The notes under the pieces: model-generated
What the model was told of the DNA's origin: nothing
What the model saw: only the letters and a program-made list of their open reading frames with translations
Database searches by the model: none
Assembly: GCA_937915765.1 (NCBI GenBank)
Contig: CALGHE010000133.1
Coordinates: 43,291 to 107,290 of the forward strand
Direction: 5' to 3'
Length of the DNA: 64,000 bases
Source of the DNA: an uncultured Bacteroidales bacterium
GTDB lineage: Bacteria > Bacteroidota > Bacteroidia > Bacteroidales > Paludibacteraceae
Shown here: piece after piece, positions 1-9,700 of the stretch
Position numbering within the stretch: the first letter of the stretch is position 1
How the letters are laid out: the number at the start of each line of letters is the position of its first letter
Position numbers and translations under genes: made by a program

Positions 1-758
1 CGGGGTATGAAGAGGCGGGCGGACAAGGTCTTGTGGCTGGTGTGAACGCGCATATCAATTGTCATGGAGGAAAAGAGTTTGTCCTTGCAAGAAATGAAGC
101 GTATATTGGTGTTCTGATTGACGATTTGGTTACGAAGGGTGTTGATGAACCTTACAGAATGTTCACTTCGCGGGCTGAATACAGGATTTTGCTGCGTCAG
201 GATGATGCGGATGCGAGACTTACGCCGATGTCTTACAATTTGGGACTGGCTTCCAAGGATAGATATTCTTTGTATATGTCTAAAAAAGAGTGGGTTGAGC
301 GGCTTATTCATTTTATCAAGGGGTATTCGGTTAAGCCGGCTTACATAAACGGTTTCTTGGAAAAGGCGGGTACGGCTCCGCTCAGAGAGGGCTGCAAGTT
401 GGTTGATCTGGTGACAAGACCGCAGCTTACTATTGAACTGCTGTCCGAGGCTATTCCGGCTTTGAAGTCAGAAATCTCTAAGATTCCAAATCGTAAAGAG
501 GAAATTGTGGAGGCTGCCGAAATCCAGATAAAATATCAGGGCTACATAGATAGGGAGACTTTGATTGCCGATAAACTGAAAAGATTGGAGAATATTAAAA
601 TCAAAGGCAAGTTTGATTATTCTACAATTAACACCATATCGACTGAGGCCCGACAGAAGCTTCAGAGGATAGACCCGGAAACAATTGGTCAGGCGAGCAG
701 AATACCGGGTATCTCACCGAGCGATGTTAATATTCTGCTTGTGCTGATGGGCAGGTAG
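1..758 (+). CDS. mnmG: tRNA uridine-5-carboxymethylaminomethyl modification enzyme MnmG (GidA), 5'-truncated by window edge
   Basis: FAD-dependent enzyme that, with MnmE, makes the cmnm5 modification of wobble uridine 34 in certain tRNAs. The frame is open from base 3 and reads GYEEAGGQGLVAGVNAH, a conserved MnmG stretch, so the first start-like codon at 33 is internal. It continues with MFTSRAEYRILLRQDDAD, another hallmark of the family. The C-terminal helical domain that contacts MnmE and tRNA ends with PGISPSDVNILLVLMGR, a typical MnmG tail. About 250 C-terminal residues of a protein usually near 620 are present. A strong terminator follows 38 bases after the stop. Confidence 0.96.
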   Translation, partial: GYEEAGGQGLVAGVNAHINCHGGKEFVLARNEAYIGVLIDDLVTKGVDEPYRMFTSRAEYRILLRQDDADARLTPMSYNLGLASKDRYSLYMSKKEWVERLIHFIKGYSVKPAYINGFLEKAGTAPLREGCKLVDLVTRPQLTIELLSEAIPALKSEISKIPNRKEEIVEAAEIQIKYQGYIDRETLIADKLKRLENIKIKGKFDYSTINTISTEARQKLQRIDPETIGQASRIPGISPSDVNILLVLMGR

Positions 759-796
759 GTTTTGTGTATGACAACCTAATTTATAAAAGTTCTATA

Positions 797-838
797 GAAG
801 AGGACTTGCTATTTTGCAGGTCCTCTTCTCTTTTTTTT
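797..838 (+). terminator. Rho-independent terminator of mnmG
   Basis: A 9-bp perfect stem GAAGAGGAC/GTCCTCTTC, extended inward by four weaker pairs, is followed by a run of eight T. It sits just downstream of the mnmG stop. Confidence 0.9.
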
Positions 839-1103
839 GCAAGGAAGGTCCTGAAACAGAATGAAACCATGATAAGTTTGCCGATATAACCAATCAGTTG
901 CAGCTCTTTTTAACGTTATGGTCTTCCTGCTCTATTTCTGCAAGGATGGAGGTCCAAAGTTCCTTTGTTGTGGTGCGTCTCAAAAAAAATTAAGGCAACT
1001 TCAAAAAAATATGCAGAGATGATTTTGAAGAGCATTTTACTTAGGCTGATTATATTTGCAAACACTTTTTTAAATAATTTGTAGTTTTTTTGAATTGTTT
1101 TGT
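839..1103. other. Intergenic stretch between mnmG terminator and GH5 promoter
   Basis: No convincing gene. A second sequence fitting TAnnTTTG (TATATTTG, 1051-1058) lies upstream of the closer GH5 promoter and could be an alternative start site. Short A-runs and a partial internal similarity (GCAAGGA near 839 and near 940) are all that is visible. Confidence 0.5.
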
Positions 1104-1111
1104 TACATTTG
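1078..1111 (+). promoter_or_regulatory. Bacteroidota-type promoter of the GH5 gene
   Basis: TACATTTG at 1104-1111 matches the -7 consensus TAnnTTTG. TTTG at 1078-1081 could be the -33 box, with a spacer of 22 that is slightly long. The start codon is 30 bases downstream. Confidence 0.65.
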
Positions 1112-1141
1112 CGAATCATATTGAATCTAAAAGTGAAAAAC

Positions 1142-2548
1142 ATGAATGTAAAAGGATTGATGCTGGCTATGATGTCATTGTTAGTACTCTCTTTGTCATT
1201 TGCTCAGAATAAGATTTTTCTTTGGCAGGAAGGGGTTGTAGTAGGCAGTTATGAGATTGGGGAAATTGACAGTATTACGTTTAGCGCATCTGAACAAAGT
1301 GCAGACTCGTCAGCCGTTGACATAGCAGATATGCCGAGCGATGCTAAGACTTTAGCCAGAAAGATTTTTGCTGGAATCAATCTGGGGAATACCATGGAGT
1401 CTTCAGACGGGTTTGATGGGGATTGGTGTCCGGATGGCGAGACCTGCTGGGGGGCTAAGAAGGTTGATGCAGAACTTGTCAAGCAGTACAAAGCCTCCGG
1501 ATTTAATGCGGTGAGGATTCCGTGCCAGTGGTACGACATGATTGAGCCAGGGTCTGATTCTTATAAAATCAGAGAGACCTGGATGAGCAGAGTTCAGAAA
1601 GTCGTCGATTTTGTGGTTGATGAGGATATGTATGCTATTCTTAATATTCACTGGGATAATGGATGGCTCGAAAACAATATAACTGACGCTAAAAAGGATG
1701 AAGTGAATAAGGTGCAGAAGGCTTTGTGGCAGCAGATTGCAGATAGATTCAAAAATTATGACGAGCATCTTATTTTTGCAAGTGCCAATGAGCCGAACTT
1801 GCTTGGCAGCGCTCCGTCTATTAATAAGGACGACGGGCTTACAGCCGAAGAGGAGGCGGAAATTAGCAAAAGGGCGGAGGTGCTTAGAAGTTATCATCAG
1901 ACGTTTATAGATGTGGTGAGAGCCTCTGGAGGAAATAATCTGTTGAGGAATGTTATTATACAGGGGCCCGGCACTGATATTGACCAGAGTTTGGCCTATG
2001 ATGTGCTTCCTAAAGATGAGGTGCAGGGACGCATGATGTTTGAGGTGCATTTTTATCCTTACACCTACGCGCTGATGGAATCTGATGCGGACTGGTCGCC
2101 TGCCCATTACTTCTGGGGCAATCAGCCGGATTTTATGAATATTGTGATTGATGGCAAAAATCATTCGGTAGAGCCTGAAGGCTGGTGCGGCGAGGAGTAT
2201 GTGCAAAAGCAGTTCAAGGCGATGAAATCCGCCTTTGTTGATGGCAAGGGGCTGCCGGTGATTCTTGGCGAATATTGCGTGATGAACAGAGATTTGTCGG
2301 CTTTCGGAAATCATTCGACAGGAGAGTCGTATCAGAGTCTGTTTGAACGTTCTCGCGCATACTACTACGAATTTGTCAACAGAGAGGCCAAGAACAACGG
2401 CTTGATACCTTTCTTGTGGGAGACTCCGGGCGATATTTACGAAAGGGTTGACAATGCAGGTTCGGGTGATTTCTCGGTTGTGAAAGGCAGGCAGATGTTG
2501 CTGGACGGCATAATGAAAGGCGCGGCCGACGGTAAGTATCCGTTTTGA
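1142..2548 (+). CDS. Secreted glycoside hydrolase family 5 endoglucanase (cellulase-type)
   Basis: Cuts beta-1,4-glucan-type polysaccharide outside the cytoplasm. The ATG at 1142 is preferred over an in-frame TTG at 1100 because it directly starts a Sec signal peptide (MNVKGLMLAMM..LSFA/Q). Residues about 23-52 form a short module ending EIDSITF, a motif I know from the N-terminus of many Bacteroidota exported proteins. The GH5 barrel follows (about 70-455): INLGNTME, FNAVRIPCQW, ILNIHWDNGW, acid/base Glu217 in ANEPN and nucleophile Glu377 in ILGEYC. Both catalytic residues are present, so it should be active. There is no type IX sorting tail. A hybrid two-component regulator starts 29 bases after the stop, which suggests carbohydrate-responsive control. 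Substrate and subfamily are not decided here. Confidence 0.92.
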   Translation: MNVKGLMLAMMSLLVLSLSFAQNKIFLWQEGVVVGSYEIGEIDSITFSASEQSADSSAVDIADMPSDAKTLARKIFAGINLGNTMESSDGFDGDWCPDGETCWGAKKVDAELVKQYKASGFNAVRIPCQWYDMIEPGSDSYKIRETWMSRVQKVVDFVVDEDMYAILNIHWDNGWLENNITDAKKDEVNKVQKALWQQIADRFKNYDEHLIFASANEPNLLGSAPSINKDDGLTAEEEAEISKRAEVLRSYHQTFIDVVRASGGNNLLRNVIIQGPGTDIDQSLAYDVLPKDEVQGRMMFEVHFYPYTYALMESDADWSPAHYFWGNQPDFMNIVIDGKNHSVEPEGWCGEEYVQKQFKAMKSAFVDGKGLPVILGEYCVMNRDLSAFGNHSTGESYQSLFERSRAYYYEFVNREAKNNGLIPFLWETPGDIYERVDNAGSGDFSVVKGRQMLLDGIMKGAADGKYPF

Positions 2549-2577
2549 AAATTCTTTTTTGAACTAATTTGTCAGAC

Positions 2578-5500
2578 ATGAATAGATTTTTTGCACATAT
2601 ATTGGCTCTTTTGCTGTTGCTGAGCTGTTCTGCGGTTTCTGCGAAACAGTTTGCGAAGTTTGACCATTTCTCTGTTCAAGATGGATTGGCGTCTAATCGT
2701 GTCTATGGCATTGCTCAGGACGAACGCGGCTTTGTGTGGGTGGCAACAGACTTTGGACTGTCTCGCTTCGACGGCAGGTTTTTCAGAAATTACTCTAAGA
2801 AAGATTATCCGTCGCTGATTCGTGATGATGTGTATTTTGTTAAGTCTTTCAATAACAAGATTTTTACGGGTGGCTATAACGGACTGCTTTTGGAATATGA
2901 CTATGAGTCGGACAGCTTCGTCAACAAGAAGCCTGACGAGTTTGAACATTCCTCTTATAAGGAGGTCAAGGGAATTTGCAAGTCCGAAAAAGGTGTCTAT
3001 TATGCTTACACAATCGGAGGTCTCTACAAATATGACCCGGACAAGGATGTGTTCACGCATGAGTTTCCGGCTTTCGAGTCTTTCGCCCCGAATTATGTGA
3101 GCGCGGCCTATGTTGACCGATACGACAGGTTCTGGCTCGGGTCTGTGAACTCTATGTTTGTGGTTGATAGCGCTGGCAATAAACTTGCAAATTTCAACCA
3201 GTCCTTTGCTCCGTGTGAGTATGCTACAATGATACTTCCAATCTCAGAAGACAAGGTGGCGGTCTCGTTCTTATCTTCAGACTTGTGGGTTTTTGATTTG
3301 GACGAAAAAGGGGTGGGCAATCCGGAAATCGTGAAGTTGCCTTTCGGAAATGTGCGGTGTGTGTTTAAGGATTCTCAGGACAGGTATTGGTTTGCGACTG
3401 ATGGTTTCGGCCTTTGGTTCACAGACGATGTGCCGTCGGCTTCCGCTAACTTTCAAGAACTGCGGCCGTTTAATTCGGAGCCTATCGATTTTAATAAGAT
3501 TTACGCCATTTCGGAGGATAAGAATGGTAACATGTGGTTTGGCACTCAGAATTCGGGATTGTGGAGGCTGTGCCGGAGTCAGACGGAAAAATTGGTGTTC
3601 TCTTCAGACTACGGATTCCCTTCTATTGTCTGCAATTCGTTTGCCGAAGATGATAATGGCAACTTGATTGTTGCGTCTGACGGCGGTGGCATGTATTCTG
3701 TTGCACCTGACTTCAAGGAGTTCAAGAAGATTAAGACGAATAACACAAATGTGCTTTGCGCTGAGAAAATTAACAGCGGCGAGGTGCTGCTGACCACATG
3801 GGGCGGCGGATTGTTGAGCATGGACTCGAAAACTGATGAGGTTTCTGTGACCTCGTTTGACGGAATCAACACCTCTATAAATTGTTTTTTCTCATTGAAG
3901 CAGATGCCCGACGGAGAGATTTGGGTCGGCACTGCAAACGATGGCATCTATATTCGTGACAACAAAGGCAAATGGCGCAAGCAAGTGCTGAAGGCTGAGG
4001 GCGTGCAGGAAGACCGTTGGGTGTACAGCGTTTATGGCAACGCTAAGGGCATAAGGTGGGCGATAACGTCAAACACGATATGGAGGCTGGACGACAAGGG
4101 CCTGACTATGCTTCTGCCGGACGTGTCAACCCTGAAAACGCATCTGCCTCGCGCTTTGTATGATGCGGAGTGCGACGACGATGGCAACCTTTATGTGGTT
4201 TGCAATAAGGGTGTACTGTGTTTCCCTGCCGACGGTTCTGAACATTATATGCTGGACTATATTCCTGGTGTCTTTTTCCGTTCTATTTTGAGGTCTAAGG
4301 ACGGACGATTCTGGATTGCCGGAGACGGAGACATCGGTTTCTTTAATCCGAAAGAAAAAAAGTACGTCTCTTTTGTGGGCGATTTTAACAAAAATATTGT
4401 AAAGTCTTTCTACCAGAGGGCCTCTTTTGAGGATTCGGCGGGAAATCTTTATTTCGGCACAATGAGCGGCTTCTTTAAGTTGTCTCCGACATCGTCTTCT
4501 GAAAAGTCCGCTGATATTCATTACGAGTTTTCTGACCTTTATATGCTGGGCAAAAAAGTGAAGCCGTTGACTTCGGTGCTGAAGAACGGTAGGCTGTCCA
4601 AACTGTCCGAAATAGAACTGAAACATAATCAGACTGACATATCTGTTACGGTTGATGTTGTGAGCATGAGTTCTGAGAGTTGCCAGTTCAGGTATATATT
4701 GGAGGGGCTTGGAGAACAGTGGCAACTATTGCCAAACAGCAGGGAGATTGCTTTCTCTTTCATTCCTCACGGAAGTTACGACTTGATAGTTGAGCCGTGC
4801 GACGCGGTGGATGGCAAAGCTCTCGGAGAGCCTATTAAACTGCATATTGAGGTTTTGCCCCCTTGGTGGGCCGTGTGGTGGTTCCAGCTGTTGCTCGTGG
4901 TCTTAATTTCGGTTGTGGTCTTGCTCTTCTTCAAAAGAAGGGAGCGGAATCTGGTGCGTATTCAAAATATCTTGCGCGAAAAGGTTGATAAAAGAACGTC
5001 TGAACTGAAAGTGGCTTTGGAGGACAAGGACAGACTTATCTCTGTAATAGGGCATGACCTGAAGAATCCGATGTTTGCCATCGTAGGTTCGCTCGACCTG
5101 CTCAAGAACAAGGAAGACCAGATGTCTAAAGAGGAGAAGAGCCAGCTTATTGATGAAGTGCGCTTTGAGGCGAAAACGCTTCAGGACGAGATGGTGAGGC
5201 TCGTGGAGTGGGCTAAGTCAAAACGTGAAGAGCTGGTGTGCAATATGTCGGACACAAATCTTAGCCTTGTTGTTAAAAATGTCTTTATGCTGCTCGAAGG
5301 GGTGGCAGAGCAGAAAAAGATAGAGCTGAAGCAGAATATAGAACTGGAGCATTATGCTCTGGTCGATTCGCGTATGTTAGGCACAATTTTAAGAAACCTG
5401 ATGGGGAATGCAGTGAAGTTCACTCCAGCCGGAGGCTCCATCTCGCTAAATGCTTTTGAAAGGGATAGCAAAATTGTTGTGAATGTGATAGATTCGGGGG

Positions 5501-6525
5501 TGGGAATGGACGATGTGCAATTGGCTAAATTGCTTGATGCTGAAGATAACACATCGACAAAAGGCACTGATAACGAGGAGGGCACCGGGCTTGGTTTCCG
5601 AATATGTCAGGACTATGTGAAGCGAAATAAAGGTTCTATCTTAGTTAAGAGCGAAAAAGGCAAGGGCACAACCGTGACGCTTGAGTTCATGAAGTCTGAT
5701 AATACGATAAAAGAGACGGAGACAGTGAAAGATGTTGAGTTTGAGGTTGATAGAGATTTAATGGAAGGCAACTCAATTCTGATTGTTGACGATGATTATC
5801 TGATATGCAGAAATCTTTCGGCTATACTGGAGCCTTATGTCAATGTTATTGTTGCGCATAACGGAGCGGAGGCGTTGAAATTGGCAGAGGAGAATTTGCC
5901 GGACATGATTCTGAGTGATGTCGATATGCCGGAAATGAATGGTATTGAGCTGGGTAAAGCTCTGAACTCTTCGGAGAAGTTAAGCCATATACCGGTCATA
6001 TATCTTTCTGCGAAGAGTGACGAGCAAGACAGGCTGAGAGGGCTTGTGAATGGAGCCGTGGACTATATCTCAAAGCCTTTCAGCCAGACCGAACTGCTGA
6101 TAAAGGTTTGTAATCAGTTAAAGATAAGACAGAAACAGCAGTCGTTGATTCTTTCGACTCATCTGAAACGAAATGTTAAAAAGCAGGAAAAGATAGAAGA
6201 GCCTGCCGCTCTGAATCCGTTCACTAAAGATTTCATCGCAGTTCTGGACAAAAGGTATTCGGACAGCAGAGTTTCTGTAGAAGACCTTGCAAGTGACATG
6301 AACATGAGTCAGTCAACACTGAACCGGCGGGCGAGGTCTATTGTTGGCAAATCGCCTCTCGAAATGCTGAACGAATACAGACTGAATATGGCGGCTCAGA
6401 TGCTGAAAGATGACAAGCTCGGAAAGAGCATAAGTGACATCGCGTATGATGTGGGTTTCAGTGATCCGGCGTATTTCACAAAGAAATTTAAGGACTATTT
6501 TGGTTGCACGCCTTCTCAAGTTTAG
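2578..6525 (+). CDS. Hybrid two-component system sensor/regulator (one-piece HTCS with AraC output)
   Basis: A membrane protein that senses a periplasmic ligand and directly regulates transcription; in Bacteroidota such proteins usually respond to oligosaccharides. Signal peptide MNRFFAHILALLLLLSC..SA. Periplasmic two-component-propeller repeats run from about residue 30 to 650 (repeated DxxGxxWxGT-like segments), followed by a Y_Y_Y-type domain. A transmembrane segment starts near residue 762 (WWAVWWFQLLLVVLISVVV). Then come HisKA with phospho-acceptor His826 in SVIGHDLKNP, HATPase with NLMGNAVKFTPAGG and GTGLGF, a receiver with Asp1114 in LSDVDMPEMNG, and a C-terminal AraC HTH (DVGFSDPAYFTKKFKDYFG). 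It is full length at 1315 residues, and all phosphotransfer residues are visible. The ATG at 2578 is chosen over an upstream TTG. It lies 29 bases after the GH5 gene and probably regulates it. Confidence 0.95.
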   Translation: MNRFFAHILALLLLLSCSAVSAKQFAKFDHFSVQDGLASNRVYGIAQDERGFVWVATDFGLSRFDGRFFRNYSKKDYPSLIRDDVYFVKSFNNKIFTGGYNGLLLEYDYESDSFVNKKPDEFEHSSYKEVKGICKSEKGVYYAYTIGGLYKYDPDKDVFTHEFPAFESFAPNYVSAAYVDRYDRFWLGSVNSMFVVDSAGNKLANFNQSFAPCEYATMILPISEDKVAVSFLSSDLWVFDLDEKGVGNPEIVKLPFGNVRCVFKDSQDRYWFATDGFGLWFTDDVPSASANFQELRPFNSEPIDFNKIYAISEDKNGNMWFGTQNSGLWRLCRSQTEKLVFSSDYGFPSIVCNSFAEDDNGNLIVASDGGGMYSVAPDFKEFKKIKTNNTNVLCAEKINSGEVLLTTWGGGLLSMDSKTDEVSVTSFDGINTSINCFFSLKQMPDGEIWVGTANDGIYIRDNKGKWRKQVLKAEGVQEDRWVYSVYGNAKGIRWAITSNTIWRLDDKGLTMLLPDVSTLKTHLPRALYDAECDDDGNLYVVCNKGVLCFPADGSEHYMLDYIPGVFFRSILRSKDGRFWIAGDGDIGFFNPKEKKYVSFVGDFNKNIVKSFYQRASFEDSAGNLYFGTMSGFFKLSPTSSSEKSADIHYEFSDLYMLGKKVKPLTSVLKNGRLSKLSEIELKHNQTDISVTVDVVSMSSESCQFRYILEGLGEQWQLLPNSREIAFSFIPHGSYDLIVEPCDAVDGKALGEPIKLHIEVLPPWWAVWWFQLLLVVLISVVVLLFFKRRERNLVRIQNILREKVDKRTSELKVALEDKDRLISVIGHDLKNPMFAIVGSLDLLKNKEDQMSKEEKSQLIDEVRFEAKTLQDEMVRLVEWAKSKREELVCNMSDTNLSLVVKNVFMLLEGVAEQKKIELKQNIELEHYALVDSRMLGTILRNLMGNAVKFTPAGGSISLNAFERDSKIVVNVIDSGVGMDDVQLAKLLDAEDNTSTKGTDNEEGTGLGFRICQDYVKRNKGSILVKSEKGKGTTVTLEFMKSDNTIKETETVKDVEFEVDRDLMEGNSILIVDDDYLICRNLSAILEPYVNVIVAHNGAEALKLAEENLPDMILSDVDMPEMNGIELGKALNSSEKLSHIPVIYLSAKSDEQDRLRGLVNGAVDYISKPFSQTELLIKVCNQLKIRQKQQSLILSTHLKRNVKKQEKIEEPAALNPFTKDFIAVLDKRYSDSRVSVEDLASDMNMSQSTLNRRARSIVGKSPLEMLNEYRLNMAAQMLKDDKLGKSISDIAYDVGFSDPAYFTKKFKDYFGCTPSQV

Positions 6526-6549
6526 AACTTGAGAAGGTTTCTTTTTTTT
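6511..6549 (+). terminator. Terminator whose loop is the stop codon of the HTCS gene
   Basis: Perfect 12-bp stem 6511-6522 / 6526-6537 with a three-base loop that is exactly the TAG stop codon. It is followed by TTTCTTTTTTTT. The left arm encodes the last four residues. Confidence 0.93.
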
Positions 6550-6761
6550 CCTACTTTTGTTACATCGGATTTTGATTTTTGTGTCGCAGTGTTTTTTTTG
6601 TATCGTTTTTTTAACAAAAGTCAATGAAAATTTGCGACTATGCTTTTCAATTGTTAGTTTTGTCTCATCTGAATAATACAGACTAATTACGAAACAAGGA
6701 TGATAACTTTTCGTGGAGTTGTTTTCTTGCGCATATATTTATATAAAAGGAATTGTACAGT

Positions 6762-9700
6762 ATGAGTTTTTTTAGCAGATTAAGAAGGGTGGCGTTTTGT
6801 TTATGCGCGTCGTTTGCTTTCTATAGTGCAGATGCCGGCGTGGTAATAAACGAGATTATGCCGTGTAACGTTTCGACGTTGCTTAATGACTATTATAATT
6901 ATACAGGCTGGCTCGAATTATATAATTCGGGCGAGGCCGACGTGAACCTTAAAGGTTACGAGTTTAGAAATATCACAGGCTCAAAAAACAAGTTGAAGTG
7001 GGCCTGGAAAATTGAAGATTCGGTCGTCGTTAAAGCAGGAAAGTATAAAGTGATATTTTTTGACGAGGAGGAGGGCAAGTCTAAAACGCACGCTCCGTAT
7101 AAAATTGACTCGGACGGCGGCACACTTGTCCTTTTGGACAATAAAGGAAATGAGGCTCACGCGCTAATCTACAAGGCGCAAGAGTCTGGCTATTCTTTCG
7201 GGTTGAACGGCTCGGACAAAAATTATATGCTTCCGACTCCTGGCGAGAAAAACAGCGGTTGCTACTCTAATTTTTGCGCGCTTCCGAAGTTTAACGGCGC
7301 TGCTCCGGGAACCTACAATTCTAAGTCTGAGGTTGGTGCAGTCACTTTGTATTGCGTGACAAGGGATGCGCGCATTTACTACACATTGGATGGCAGCGAG
7401 CCTGACATAAATGACACGTTGAATACTTTTTTATATTCTGGTGAAATAAAGCTGAATGAGGAAGGGAATACCGTAATCAGGGCAAGATCGTATAGAGATG
7501 ATGCGTTGCCGAGCAAAATAGTTACAGGTTCGTTCATCTTTGCAGACGAGGGCTTTCATGGCAAATGCGGTGGTTTCACAGTGCCCGTTGTCTCTATTGT
7601 TGCGGAACCAGACCATTTTTATAGTGACCAGATTGGTATCTATGTAAAAGGCGAGAATGGAATCGAAGGGAAAGGAGACTGCGGTAATGGTGTGGACAAG
7701 AAAAGAAATTATAATCAGGATTGGAAGCGTCCGGTTAATTTCGAGTTTATAGAGAATGGAAATGTAAAGGTGTCTCAGAGCCTTGAGGCGGCTGTTATGG
7801 GCGGCTGTTCGAGAGGGGATAACAGAAAGTGGAAGTCTCTTAAAATTACAGCCTCAAAAAAGCAGGGAAGCGGCGGAAACTTAATCGGCTACAAAGACTT
7901 CTTTGGAGATAAGAGCAATATGGAGTTCAAGGCTGTTCAGCTTCGTAACGGTGGTAATGATTATGACGGAATACGTATTCGTGACGGGGTTATGCAGGCT
8001 ATCTTGGACGGTATGGATGTGGACCGGCAGGCTTATCGTCCGGTGGCGTTCTACATTAATGGCGAGTATGGCGGCCTGTTCGGATTGCGCGAGAGGACAA
8101 ATAAGGATTATGTCTATTCTAACTATGGCTATGAAGAGGAGGACCTTGATGTAATAGAGATTACGGCCAAGGACGGTGTCACAGCGTCAACAGGAACGGT
8201 TGACTATTTCAACGAAATGATAAGGGTGGCTGGCGAAAATCAGTCTGACGCTGGTTATATGGCGAAAATGTCAAAGTATATGGACGTTGACGAGTATGTG
8301 GATTACATGACGTTTGAGCAGTACATTGTGAATACAGACTGGCCTGGTAATAATATTAAGGTTTGGAGAGAAAGGAATCATGGCGTATTCCGCTGGCTCG
8401 TTTATGACACAGATTTCGGATTTGGCTTGTATCAGTCTTATGGACCTAATTATTGTGACCCCAACATGAACACTATAAAGTTCAGTTCGGGTGAGTCTGA
8501 ACAGAAAAACTGGGCTAATGAGGAAGAGTGGCAGTGCGAGCTTTTCAAAAATCTGCTTGGCAATAAGGATTTCCAGAAGAAGTTTATAACAAGAAACTTG
8601 TTCAATCTGAAAAAGTTCTATTGCTACGACAGGGTTAAGCCGATAATAGACTCTATGGTCGCTTTGGCAAGCGATGAATATTGCGCCATGAAGTCGGATG
8701 AGTATTATGACGCGTCTGGAAAACTGGAAACGAGTGACGAGGTCAAGGGCTTGTACTCTTTTGCAGAAAAACGTAGCAAAGTGATTCCTGAACATATTAA
8801 GGAGTATTTTAAGCTTGGGGAAGTTGTGGACCTGACCATCTCTTCTAATGTGGATGGCGCTCGGTACTTGATAAACGGAGAACTTTATGACAGCAGTTCT
8901 TATAAGGGCTTGTACTATGCAGACTTGGACCTTTCTGTGGCTCCTATTCCGCCAAAGGGTTATGAATTTGACTCTTGGTCTTTGTCGGCTTCTATCTCCG
9001 AATCGCTTTTGAGCGATTCTGCGACATGGGCTTATTACTACGACAGTTTGCCTCCGGCTTCGGACTGGAACAGCGTGGGCTTTGATGATTCTGAATGGAG
9101 CCGCGGCAGAGGTAAGTTTGGCTATCCGGCTTATGATACGGAACTTAAGTATGAGGATGAGGAGAACAAGCCTATGACGGCATATTTCAGAACTTCTTTT
9201 AATCTGAAGGACACCTCCGCTTATGCTGCTGTCAAGGCCAAGATTGCTTATGACGACGGTTATGTTATCTATGTAAACGGCAAGGAGATAGCTCGTAAGA
9301 ATATGCCGGAAGGTGATATAGATTTCTCTACTCCGGCTCTTGAATACGTTAATGACGTCTCCGAATCGGTTGAGTTCCCTTCGAGTTGCCTGAAAAATGG
9401 CGTCAATGAGATTGCGGTAGAGGTGCATCAGAATGTTAAAACAAGTTCAGATTTCGTGTTCAGTATGACCGTGGCTGGTGTTACAAATAAGGATGGCGGC
9501 TCTAAGGGTGTATTCTCTGCTATTTTGACAGGGCCGATGGAAATGAAGGCTAAATTCGTGAAGGTTGACTGTGTTAAGCCTAATCTTGTCATTAACGAAA
9601 TTTGTTCCTCTAACGACTCTATTGCTGACGATTTCTACGGGTTCAAGCCAGACTGGATCGAAATCGTGAATCGTGGTGACGAACCTGTCAATTTGGCTGG

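Noticed and set aside
992..1002. The 11-mer GAAGTTGCCTT occurs at 992-1002 (minus), 15000-15010 and 57552-57562, suggesting a repeat family.
   Set aside because: By rough estimate, some 11-mers are expected three times by chance in 64 kb on two strands, and the flanks do not align.
1403..2314. 303-codon open frame on the minus strand.
   Set aside because: It is the antisense shadow of the GH5 gene, which has signal peptide, catalytic residues and family match.
8271..9428. 385-codon open frame on the minus strand.
   Set aside because: Shadow of the CotH gene; the translation is low in sense-like features and matches no family.
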